From positions 1 to 12,553 of the forward strand of contig PWUP01000055.1 in NCBI GenBank assembly GCA_003562535.1: a stretch of 12,553 nt of DNA. Direction: 5' to 3'. The stretch comes from Gammaproteobacteria bacterium (GTDB taxonomy: Bacteria; Pseudomonadota; Gammaproteobacteria; Competibacterales; Competibacteraceae). Shown in pieces: positions 7,065 to 12,553 of this stretch (positions within the stretch are counted from its first letter, which is position 1; each line of letters opens with the position of its first letter). Under the pieces are notes generated by a model, which was given only the letters and a program-made list of their open reading frames with translations, was not told the DNA's origin and searched no databases. The position numbers were made by a program, and so were the translations under genes.

Positions 7065-7562
7065 TCAAAACTCAGGGTCCCAATCGACGCGCACAATACC
7101 CGTGGCCAGATCAACGTCTTCAACCACTTGCGGAATAAACGGCAATAAGCGTTCCCGCTCGCCGCGCACCACCATCACATCATTAGCGCCGGTATCAAAG
7201 AGGTGGCTGATGGTCCCCAAAACTTGCCCCTCGCGCGTCACAACTTGGACACCGTGTAAATCCGCCCAATACACCTCGTCATCGGCCACGGCGGGTAATT
7301 GGTCTCGGTTGACGCCGAGATCCTGTTGTACTAACCCCGCAGCGGCATCGCGATCATCAAAACCTGCAAATTTTGCCACCATCCCTTTGCCTTGCAGGCG
7401 ACTCTGTTCGAGGTCTAAGGGCAACCAACCCTCAGCCGTGTGTCGATACAGCGGCTGATAGTCCAAGAGTGCGGTACGCGGTTCCGTGTACGACAGCACT
7501 TTCACCCAGCCTTGTAAGCCGAACAGACTCACAATCCGCCCCATGATGACCCACTCGGACAT
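7065..7562 (-). CDS. rimM: Ribosome maturation factor RimM
   Basis: A 165-residue two-domain protein. The N-terminal RimM barrel opens with VIMGRIVSLFGLQGWVKV, the family's G(K/R)I...HG(L)KG-V-V signature with F in place of the usual H. The C-terminal PRC-barrel has DEVYWADLHGVQVV, TGANDVMVV and LLPFIPQVVEDVDL. RimM binds ribosomal protein S19 and helps mature the head of the 30S subunit. The ATG at 7562 lies 26 bases after rpsP. The ribosome-binding site is weak (GTGAGCGG), consistent with the usual lower expression of rimM and trmD relative to the ribosomal proteins that flank them. Confidence 0.95.
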   Translation of the reverse strand: MSEWVIMGRIVSLFGLQGWVKVLSYTEPRTALLDYQPLYRHTAEGWLPLDLEQSRLQGKGMVAKFAGFDDRDAAAGLVQQDLGVNRDQLPAVADDEVYWADLHGVQVVTREGQVLGTISHLFDTGANDVMVVRGERERLLPFIPQVVEDVDLATGIVRVDWDPEF

Positions 7563-7588
7563 TACCGCTCACACAATCGGGTCAGGTA

Positions 7589-7873
7589 TTAGGCCACTGA
7601 CTCGGCGGTTACCGGTGCGGCTGTTGCGTTGGCTTTCTGCGCCTGCTTCAGCAGTGTAGCCACACGCGGCGAGGTTTGCGCGCCTCGGCTGAGCCAATAG
7701 TCAACCCGCTGCTCTGCAAACTTTAACCGCACCTCTTGACCGCGGGCAATCGGGTTGAAAAAGCCCAAGCGTTCAATATGACGACCATCACGCGGGCTGC
7801 GGCTATCGCACACAACAATATGGTAAAAGGGTCGCTTTTTAGCCCCTGTCCGGGCTAGGCGAATGGTGACCAT
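7589..7873 (-). CDS. rpsP: 30S ribosomal protein S16
   Basis: S16 of 94 residues. The conserved N-terminal part is VTIRLARTGAKKRPFYHIVV, then DSRSPRDGRHIERLGFFNP and RVDYWLSRGAQTS. After about residue 80 there is an Ala- and Thr-rich extension (KANATAAPVTAESVA) that makes it longer than the 82 residues of E. coli S16; such tails are common and variable. S16 is needed for assembly of the 30S body. The ATG at 7873 has GAGAGGA nine bases upstream; an in-frame start further up at 7891 would remove that site. First gene of the operon, directly behind a strong -10 box. Confidence 0.97.
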   Translation of the reverse strand: MVTIRLARTGAKKRPFYHIVVCDSRSPRDGRHIERLGFFNPIARGQEVRLKFAEQRVDYWLSRGAQTSPRVATLLKQAQKANATAAPVTAESVA

Positions 7874-7915
7874 AGTTCTAAATCCTCTCATTCAGGATGG
7901 CAAAATAAACGAACC

Positions 7916-7944
7916 ATTATAGGCGATTTTTATGCAAAATAAAG
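7916..7944 (-). promoter_or_regulatory. Sigma-70 promoter of the rpsP-rimM-trmD-rplS operon
   Basis: A perfect TATAAT on the minus strand (7916-7921) lies in the 76-base gap between ffh and rpsP. The hexamer 17 bases upstream (CTTTAT, 7939-7944) is a poor -35, but the region above the -10 box is AT-rich. Initiation near 7909 would give a leader of about 36 bases ending in the rpsP ribosome-binding site. The position and the strong -10 fit a ribosomal protein operon. Confidence 0.6.
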
Positions 7945-7949
7945 CAGGT

Positions 7950-9329
7950 TTAACGCAACGGTGGTCGGCCACCCGGAAACCCGCCCCCAGGAAAGCGCCC
8001 TTGCAGGCCGCGCATCATCTTGGACATGCCGCCGCCTTTCATTTTTTTCATCATTTTTTGGGCTTGCTTGAATTGCTTGAGCAGACGGTTGACATCTTGA
8101 ATCTGATTACCCGACCCGACGGCAATGCGGCGTTTGCGTGAGCCGTTAATGGTATCAGGAAAGCGCCGTTCCTGTGGGGTCATGGAATTGATGATGGCAA
8201 TCAGTTTACCCACCTGTTTGTCGTTGGCCTGAGCTTTGACCGCATCGGGCAGCTCGGCGATGCCGGGGATTTTTTCCAACATATCACTGAGGCTGCCCAT
8301 GCCTTGCATTTGCTGCATCTGCGAACGAAAGTCTTCCAGATCAAAGCCTTTGCCCTTTTGGAATTTGCGCGCCAGGCGGGCAGCTTGTTTTTGATCCACT
8401 TGGCGCTCGATGTCCTCGACCAGGCTCAGCACATCGCCCATGCCGAGAATCCGCGAGGCCACGCGATCGGGGTGGAACGGCTCCAGCGCGGCGGTTTTTT
8501 CACCGACGCCTAAGAATTTAATCGGTTTGCCGGTAATCTGGCGAATCGACAAGGCCGCCCCACCACGGGCATCGCCATCGGTTTTGGTGAGAATCACGCC
8601 GGTTAAGGCTAAGGTGTCGTCAAAGGCTTTGGCGGTGTTGGCCGCATCCTGACCGCTCATGCTATCGACGACAAACAGGGTTTCAATCGGGTTCAGTACC
8701 CCATGCAGCGCTTGGATTTCATCCATCAGCTCAGCGTTGACATGCAGCCGCCCAGCGGTATCGACAATCAGTACGTCAAATTGGCGCAGCTTAGCCTCGG
8801 CGAGAGCGGCCTTGGCAATACTCAACGGTGCTTGATCGGGGCTGCTGGGGAAAAACCCGGCGCTGACTTCAGCGGCTAAGGTTTTTAATTGCTCGATGGC
8901 CGCAGGCCGGTACACGTCACAACTGACGAGCATCACGGATTTTTTTTCCCGTTCTTTCAGCAAGCGAGCCAGTTTAGCGCTGCTGGTGGTCTTACCCGAA
9001 CCTTGCAAACCGGCCATTAAAATGACTGCCGGTGGCTGGGTTTTAAGATTCAGGGCGGCGTTTTCCTCGCCCATAATCTTGACCAGCTCTTCGTTGACCA
9101 CCTTGACCATCACCTGACCGGGATTCAGGCTATGGGTGACTTCACGACCGATCGCCCGTTCCCGCACCTGGTCGATAAACGTCTTGACCACGGGCAAGGC
9201 CACATCGGCTTCCAGCAGCGCCATCCGCACATCGCGCAGCGCATCTTGGATATTGGTCTCAGTCAGGCGCGCTTGGCCGCGCACCCGCTTGAGGGTTTCT
9301 TGTAAGCGTTCGTTGAGTGATTCAAACAT
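7950..9329 (-). CDS. ffh: Signal recognition particle protein Ffh (SRP54 GTPase)
   Basis: A complete 459-residue Ffh (453 in E. coli). The N domain (1-90) begins MFESLNERLQETLKRVRG. The G domain carries GLQGSGKTTSSAKLA (107-121), DVYRPAAIEQL (138-148), DTAGR (190-194), TKTDGDARGGAALS (248-261) and FLGVGEK (272-278). The methionine-rich M domain follows (SQMQQMQGMGSLSDM, 336-350), with a glycine-rich tail after KMMKKMKGGGMSKMM. Ffh binds 4.5S RNA and signal sequences and, with FtsY, delivers translating ribosomes to SecYEG. The ATG has a weak GGA ribosome-binding site eight bases upstream. ffh directly upstream of rpsP is a common arrangement. A promoter of its own lies just above. Confidence 0.98.
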   Translation of the reverse strand: MFESLNERLQETLKRVRGQARLTETNIQDALRDVRMALLEADVALPVVKTFIDQVRERAIGREVTHSLNPGQVMVKVVNEELVKIMGEENAALNLKTQPPAVILMAGLQGSGKTTSSAKLARLLKEREKKSVMLVSCDVYRPAAIEQLKTLAAEVSAGFFPSSPDQAPLSIAKAALAEAKLRQFDVLIVDTAGRLHVNAELMDEIQALHGVLNPIETLFVVDSMSGQDAANTAKAFDDTLALTGVILTKTDGDARGGAALSIRQITGKPIKFLGVGEKTAALEPFHPDRVASRILGMGDVLSLVEDIERQVDQKQAARLARKFQKGKGFDLEDFRSQMQQMQGMGSLSDMLEKIPGIAELPDAVKAQANDKQVGKLIAIINSMTPQERRFPDTINGSRKRRIAVGSGNQIQDVNRLLKQFKQAQKMMKKMKGGGMSKMMRGLQGRFPGGGFPGGRPPLR

Positions 9330-9353
9330 GATGGATTCCGAGGCAAAACTTAT

Positions 9354-9362
9354 AGTATATCA
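9354..9362 (-). promoter_or_regulatory. Extended -10 promoter of ffh
   Basis: The minus strand reads TGATATACT: a TGn extension joined to TATACT, one base off the consensus. Initiation near 9347 would leave a leader of about 18 bases before the ffh ATG. There is no good -35; that position falls at the inner edge of the first 37-base repeat, as an extended -10 promoter tolerates. Confidence 0.5.
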
Positions 9363-9375
9363 GAGCGAATCCCTA

Positions 9376-9492
9376 TCTCGTTCCCACGCTCCCGCGTCAC
9401 TGCCATTAAGTTTAGATGGCAAAGGTGGGCAATGCCCACCCTACCTTAACTTTTTTCTCGTTCCCACGCTCCTGCGTCACTGCCATTAAGTT
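9376..9492. repeat. Pair of 37-base direct repeats
   Basis: Two near-identical 37-base units at 9376-9412 and 9456-9492 begin TCTCGTTCCCACGCTCC and end CACTGCCATTAAGTT. They differ at a single base (CCC against CCT) and are exactly 80 bases apart. The CTCGTTCCCACGCTCC core is of a type I recall as an abundant dispersed repeat in environmental Gammaproteobacteria; its copy number in this genome cannot be judged here. The interval between the copies contains a separate hairpin. Confidence 0.8.
9424..9440. repeat. Perfect 7-base hairpin GGTGGGC/GCCCACC
   Basis: GGTGGGC (9424-9430) and GCCCACC (9434-9440) form a perfect stem around AAT, lying between the two 37-base repeats. Read on the minus strand it is GGTAGGGTGGGCATTGCCCACC, a motif I recognise as a common dispersed intergenic repeat. 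It has no T-run, so a terminator role is unproven. Confidence 0.6.
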
Positions 9493-9524
9493 AGCGCCAT
9501 CTGCTGCCGGACGGGGCAACATGC

Positions 9525-9555
9525 CGTCATTCCGCCAGTCCATGGCGGAATGACG
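9525..9555. repeat. Perfect 13-base inverted repeat (CGTCATTCCGCCA/TGGCGGAATGACG)
   Basis: A perfect 13-base stem with the 5-base loop GTCCA. The CGTCATTCCGC...GCGGAATGACG form is a widespread type of short extragenic palindrome in bacteria. It is the strongest hairpin in this gap and lies between the direct repeats and the IS1 remnant, about 200 bases upstream of ffh. No T-run follows on either strand. Confidence 0.75.
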
Positions 9556-9609
9556 AGGTGGATGATGTAGGCTCAGTAGGCATTCCCGCCCAAATACCTC
9601 CTAAAGCCC

Positions 9610-9954
9610 GGTAGTGTTTCAAATTTGTGTATATGGAGTTACGGTCAATGCTCGAAGCATAGACTAAGTCACTGCTTGATGCCTTTTGGGATTAAGAAGT
9701 TCTCCACAGATGACTGGGGAGCCTATAAAAGACATCTCCCATCAGGTCAGCATATTGTTGGAAAGAAAAACACACAAAAAATAGAACGCAAGCATTTAAC
9801 ACTTAAGACAAGAATAAAGTGACTGGCAAGAAAAACGATCTGCTTCTCAAAAAGCCATCAAATGCACGCTATCGTTATTGGTTTGTTCATAAATAGATAC
9901 GAATTCGGACTCGCTATATAAAAAAGAGCAGATGCACAAATTTAAAACACTACC
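9610..9954 (+). mobile_element. IS1-family insertion sequence remnant with both ends kept
   Basis: The left end GGTAGTGTTTCAAATTTGTG (9610-9629) and the reverse complement of the right end (9935-9954) match at 19 of 20 positions. The 345-base interior encodes only the C-terminal part of an IS1-type transposase, against roughly 0.7-0.8 kb for a full IS1-like element, so an internal deletion removed the first reading frame and the 5' half of the second. The flanking bases (CTAAAGCCC on the left, TACGCGTTG on the right) share no target duplication, pointing to an old or rearranged copy. Ends like these could still be recognised in trans by a full-length relative, as for a MITE, but that is inference. 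Confidence 0.85.
9676..9921 (+). pseudogene. IS1-family transposase (InsB-type) C-terminal fragment, interrupted
   Basis: The frame from about 9676 reads LMPFGIKKFSTDDWGAYKR, then GKKNTQKIERKHLTLKTRIK, and stops at a TGA (9820-9822). Beyond it the same frame continues LARKTICFSKS and IVIGLFINRYEFGLAI to a TAA at 9919-9921. This matches the end of IS1 InsB, where the TDxWxxY aspartate and the IER glutamate are catalytic. The first catalytic aspartate lies in the deleted part. Family members normally have arginine at the stop position, so one C-to-T change (CGA to TGA) is the likely cause. The fragment cannot encode an active transposase. Confidence 0.88.
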
Positions 9955-9971
9955 TACGCGTTGACTATTGC

Positions 9972-10001
9972 TTAGCGCTTCTCAAAAAGCAGGTATATAC
10001 T
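9972..10001 (+). promoter_or_regulatory. Possible promoter of the amidase gene
   Basis: TATACT (9996-10001), within GGTATATACT, is a good -10 box just beyond the right end of the IS1 remnant. The hexamer 18 bases upstream (TTAGCG, 9972-9977) is a poor -35. TTGACT at 9961-9966 is a better hexamer, but it lies 29 bases away, too far to pair with it. A transcript from here would start near 10008. Confidence 0.35.
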
Positions 10002-10047
10002 GCCACAGGACTTGACAACTACGAAAACAAGCTTAGTTTCGAGCGAG

Positions 10048-11532
10048 ATGTTAAACCACCCAAAGATGCCGTTCACGCTTGAACACGCCACCGTTGCTCA
10101 GCTTCATACAGCGATGGCCAACAGCCGCCTCACCAGTCGCCGCTTAACTCAGGCTTATTTGGCGCGAATTACACAATACGATCAATCAACGGGACTCAAT
10201 GCCATTGTTCTGACTCACCCAGACGCTTTAGAACAGGCCGCCCGTTTGGATAATGGGTTCAGCCAAGGCGGTTGTATCGGGCCACTGCATGGGATACCCG
10301 TTATATTAAAAGACAATTGTACGACATTTGATTTACCAACCAGTGCGGGTTCGGACGCTTTACGGAGTTTCCAGACTGCGACTGATGCCTTTGTCGTTCA
10401 ACGCCTACGTGCTGCAGGTGCTGTGATTATGGCTAAGGCCAATATGGCTGAATGGGCATTCAGTCCTTATGAAACCGTCAGCTCGCGGGCTGGAACGACT
10501 CGTAATGCGTATGATCTGAGCCGTGTTCCGGCCGGTTCTAGTGGCGGGACCGCCGCTGCGATTGCAGCAAATTTTGGAGTGCTTGGCTTGGGTACGGATA
10601 CCGGTAATTCCATCCGTGGTCCCGCCGCTCATCTGTGCTTGGTTGGCCTGCGTCCTAGTTTAGGGGTGTGCAGTCGCAGTGGCATCATTCCGCTTTACCG
10701 GGATTATGACACCGTCGGTCCGTTGACCCGTACCGTGGCGGATACGGCACGGCTGCTCGCGGTCATCGCTGCCCCCGACCCAGATGATCCACTGACGCTC
10801 ATCGGTGACCGTCCTCCAAACACCACCTACCTTGAGGCGCTCACGCCCCATGGTCTACGCGGCGCACGTCTGGGTGTGCTGCGGGTACTCAGTCCGATCC
10901 ATGCGGTCGATAGCGAGATCTTAGCGTTATTTGAACGGGCGTTATACGATCTTACCGCTAATGGTGCCACCCTCATCGATCCGTTCACCATCCCCGATTT
11001 TGCCCAACACCGCTGCATCGAGTGGATCGACACGCTGCAACAGGATTTAAATGCGTATCTGGCAGCGGCTGACAATCCACCCTATCACTCCTTGCAAGCG
11101 ATTTACGCCAGTGGACGGTATGCGCCTCGGATTAAACAGCGGCTCGAACAGTCATTGGCCAGTACTGCGGGTCGCCAGCGCTCATATCCGCCCGGCATGG
11201 GTGTCCACCACCACCCACAACGACGAGCCTTGCATGCGGCTGTGACCACTGCAATGGATAGCGCCGAAGTGGATGCCCTGATCTATCCTTCTTGGAACTA
11301 TCCTCCTAGAAAAATTGATGATTTACACAGCCCACATGGCAATAACAGCCCTATCATTGCACCCCACACCGGTCAACCGGCTATCACTGTACCGATGGGA
11401 TTTACACCACAGGGATTACCTACGGGGTTACAATGGCTCGGACGCCGATGCGCTGAAGCCACTTTAATCCGTTTGGCTTATGCCTACGAACAAGCGACCC
11501 AACATAGGATGAGTTATGTGGGTACACAATAA
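10048..11532 (+). CDS. Amidase signature family hydrolase
   Basis: About 494 residues, a full-length amidase-signature enzyme hydrolysing an amide or similar bond; the substrate is unknown. The Ser-cisSer-Lys triad is complete: Lys88 in GIPVILKDN, Ser164 in PAGSSGGT and the nucleophile Ser188 in GTDTGNSIRGP. Further family blocks are GAVIMAKANMAEW, DTVGPLTRTVADTARLL and a C-terminal GQPAITVPMGF...GLPTGLQWLG. The TGNSIRGPA form, rather than the TGGSIR-P of GatA, resembles stand-alone amidases more than the tRNA amidotransferase subunit, and no gatB or gatC is nearby. The start is uncertain: ATG at 10048 (weak GAGCGAG abutting), ATG at 10066, or TTG at 10012. I see no signal peptide. Confidence 0.88.
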   Translation: MLNHPKMPFTLEHATVAQLHTAMANSRLTSRRLTQAYLARITQYDQSTGLNAIVLTHPDALEQAARLDNGFSQGGCIGPLHGIPVILKDNCTTFDLPTSAGSDALRSFQTATDAFVVQRLRAAGAVIMAKANMAEWAFSPYETVSSRAGTTRNAYDLSRVPAGSSGGTAAAIAANFGVLGLGTDTGNSIRGPAAHLCLVGLRPSLGVCSRSGIIPLYRDYDTVGPLTRTVADTARLLAVIAAPDPDDPLTLIGDRPPNTTYLEALTPHGLRGARLGVLRVLSPIHAVDSEILALFERALYDLTANGATLIDPFTIPDFAQHRCIEWIDTLQQDLNAYLAAADNPPYHSLQAIYASGRYAPRIKQRLEQSLASTAGRQRSYPPGMGVHHHPQRRALHAAVTTAMDSAEVDALIYPSWNYPPRKIDDLHSPHGNNSPIIAPHTGQPAITVPMGFTPQGLPTGLQWLGRRCAEATLIRLAYAYEQATQHRMSYVGTQ

Positions 11533-11558
11533 TAACCCCCTGTACCGGGGATATTTTT
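11521..11558 (+). terminator. Weak terminator-like hairpin after the amidase gene
   Basis: CCCC...GGGG (11536-11550) is followed by ATATTTTT, a possible short rho-independent terminator. An alternative six-base stem pairs GGTACA (11521-11526) with TGTACC (11541-11546). Both stems are short, so this is tentative. Confidence 0.3.
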
Positions 11559-11579
11559 GCAGCAGTCCTTGATTATCGC

Positions 11580-11609
11580 TTGCAGGCTAGCATCTGTTAT
11601 TCTGATACT
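11580..11609 (+). promoter_or_regulatory. Possible sigma-70 promoter of the methyltransferase gene
   Basis: TTGCAG (11580-11585) and GATACT (11604-11609) are 18 bases apart, a weak -35 and a fair -10. They lie in the 118-base gap after the amidase gene and would start transcription about 35 bases before the GTG. The gap shows no other structure. Confidence 0.3.
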
Positions 11610-11650
11610 ATGATTTCAGTAATCCGCATTAAAGGTCATCGACAGTTGCT

Positions 11651-12385
11651 GTGAATCCCTCTGCATTTGAACAACGCTGGCGGCGGCGTTTTGTCGAACG
11701 CGGTCGCCTAATGGACGATGACGCCGACATTGCCGGTTGGTCACGCACTGGTTTAGCCACGCGGGTACGCCAATTCATCCAACTGTGGGATGCCCATCCC
11801 GGCACCCCGGGTATATGGCTGGACATCGGCTGCGGTGCGGGCACCTATAGCCGATTATTGCATCGCCAAGGCTATACCGTGCTGGGCATCGACTACTCCG
11901 CACCCTCATTACACAAGGCCCGTGCTCGCAGCCCGGCGGATATTCCTTGGCTCGCGTCCGATATTCGCTGTTTGCCGTTTCCGGACGGTTATGCACAAGG
12001 CGTTTTATGTTTTGGGGTGATGCAGGCTTTAGACAGTACCTCCGAGGCGCTGCAAGAGATGGCTCGGGTGCTGAACGCCGACGGCGAACTCTGGGTTGAT
12101 GCCCTGAACGCTAAGTGTTTACCCACCCAGATTATCGAGTGGCGTCGGCGCCGCCGGGGTCAGCCACCGCATTTGCGTTACGATACGGTACGCGACTTAT
12201 CCGCTACCGCCCAAGCAGCGGGCTTACAGGTGGTTGCCGTGGAATGGCTGCCGATTCTGCCCGCCCGTCTGCAACGCTTGCAGTGGATGTTGGAAACCCG
12301 TACCACGCGCACGCTGCTGCGGCGTTTGCCTTGGCTTGGCGCGTGGCTGAGTCATTCGTTTATTCTGCGAGCACGCCCGCGCTGA
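11651..12385 (+). CDS. Class I SAM-dependent methyltransferase
   Basis: A 244-residue protein with a Methyltransferase_11-type Rossmann fold. Motif I is WLDIGCGAGTYSRLL (56-70), the motif II acid is Asp81 in VLGIDYS, and ASDIRCLPFPDGYAQGV (102-118) covers motifs III-IV with a conserved acid. EALQEMARVLNADGELWV (132-149) is the usual post-motif helix and strand. The N-terminal stretch FEQRWRRRFVERGRLMDDDADIAGW is a cap seen in a subgroup often encoded among glycan or lipid genes; that is recollection. The C-terminal third is rich in arginine. The substrate is unknown. The start is GTG without a clear ribosome-binding site (AAAGG is about 17 bases away). It is an orphan gene, convergent with gcvP. 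Confidence 0.82.
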   Translation: MNPSAFEQRWRRRFVERGRLMDDDADIAGWSRTGLATRVRQFIQLWDAHPGTPGIWLDIGCGAGTYSRLLHRQGYTVLGIDYSAPSLHKARARSPADIPWLASDIRCLPFPDGYAQGVLCFGVMQALDSTSEALQEMARVLNADGELWVDALNAKCLPTQIIEWRRRRRGQPPHLRYDTVRDLSATAQAAGLQVVAVEWLPILPARLQRLQWMLETRTTRTLLRRLPWLGAWLSHSFILRARPR

Positions 12386-12416
12386 TCGTAAGCGTTCAGA
12401 CCCCCTGCCTTAAGCT

Positions 12417-12437
12417 CCCTCTCCCTTTGGGAGAGGG
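12417..12437. terminator. Strong hairpin between convergent genes, likely bidirectional terminator
   Basis: CCCTCTCCC (12417-12425) and GGGAGAGGG (12429-12437) form a perfect nine-base stem around TTT, then TTGGGGTGAGGGG. This is a very common intergenic repeat in Proteobacteria, by recollection. It lies between the methyltransferase stop and the convergent gcvP stop, where a shared terminator is expected. It has no long T-run, so termination may be rho-assisted or only partial. Confidence 0.55.
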
Positions 12438-12457
12438 TTGGGGTGAGGGGCTTTCGA

Positions 12458-12553
12458 TCAGCCCAGTGGCTCATAGGCACTGAGCGGCGGACAGCTACAC
12501 ACCAAATGGCGATCCCCATACACATTATCGACCCGGCCCACCGGTGACCAATA
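12458..12553 (-). CDS. gcvP: Glycine dehydrogenase (decarboxylating), P protein, C-terminal end (partial)
   Basis: Thirty-one codons run from the right edge to a TGA at 12458-12460 on the minus strand. The residues YWSPVGRVDNVYGDR and VCSCPPLSAYEP match the conserved C-terminus of GcvP (E. coli RLDDVYGDRNLFCSC). The P protein is the PLP-dependent enzyme of the glycine cleavage system: it decarboxylates glycine and passes the aminomethyl group to the lipoyl arm of GcvH. The rest of the gene lies beyond the window. It converges with the methyltransferase gene. Confidence 0.9.
   Translation of the reverse strand, partial: YWSPVGRVDNVYGDRHLVCSCPPLSAYEPLG

Noticed and set aside
7061..7123. Longer N-terminus for TrmD overlapping rimM
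   Set aside because: The family begins at RIDVVTLFP; the extra residues are shadow translation of the rimM 3' end, and GTG at 7060 fits.
9376..9492. CRISPR array
   Set aside because: There are only two repeat units, the spacer-like interval contains a known type of hairpin repeat, and no cas genes are present.
9601..9963. Target site duplication flanking the IS1 remnant
   Set aside because: The 9 bases on each side (CTAAAGCCC and TACGCGTTG) are unrelated.
9961..10001. TTGACT paired with TATACT as a consensus promoter
   Set aside because: The spacer would be 29 bases, far beyond the 16-18 that sigma-70 uses.
11775..12483. Alternative frames within the methyltransferase and past its end
   Set aside because: The 11651-12385 frame contains all methyltransferase motifs; the others are shadows, and one merely reads into the terminator repeat.

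Overview
The window looks like chromosome of a gammaproteobacterium with moderately high GC. The evidence is the full-length housekeeping proteins, which read like gammaproteobacterial versions (MinCDE, HtpG, YcgN, Hsp15, CysQ, Ffh, TrmD, RimM, GcvP), and the order ffh, rpsP, rimM, trmD, rplS. Several intergenic repeats are of types I recall from environmental Gammaproteobacteria, but I cannot name a genus from sequence alone.

Layout. Positions 190-9329 form one long block of minus-strand core genes, so transcription runs from high to low coordinates. First comes ffh (SRP GTPase). A promoter with a perfect TATAAT then precedes rpsP-rimM-trmD-rplS-cysQ, a ribosome and tRNA-modification operon with cysQ closely appended. 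htpG (Hsp90) follows, with a sigma-32-like promoter. After a 161-base gap holding nested palindromes come ycgN-minC-minD-minE-hslR, packed with gaps of at most 24 bases and ending in a one-base overlap between minE and hslR. Positions 1-189 hold no convincing gene apart from a possible 3' tail of a plus-strand gene.

Positions 9330-10047 are non-coding repeat ground. They hold the ffh promoter, a near-identical pair of 37-base direct repeats, two perfect hairpins, and a 345-base remnant of an IS1-family insertion sequence. The remnant keeps both terminal inverted repeats but only the 3' end of its transposase, which is also interrupted by a nonsense codon. Beyond it the strand switches to plus. 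There follow a complete amidase-signature hydrolase with all three catalytic residues and an orphan class I SAM-dependent methyltransferase. A strong hairpin then separates the methyltransferase from the convergent 3' end of gcvP (glycine decarboxylase P protein), which runs off the right edge.

How the genes work together. Most of the window is growth machinery: co-translational targeting (Ffh), ribosome assembly and decoding accuracy (S16, RimM, TrmD, L19), stress protein care (HtpG, Hsp15) and division-site placement (MinCDE). CysQ removes PAP-type phosphate esters. The amidase and methyltransferase look accessory. I found no convincing new multi-gene system. The points most worth a second look are the IS1 deletion derivative with intact ends, the repeat cluster at the strand switch, and the linkage of ycgN and hslR to minCDE.
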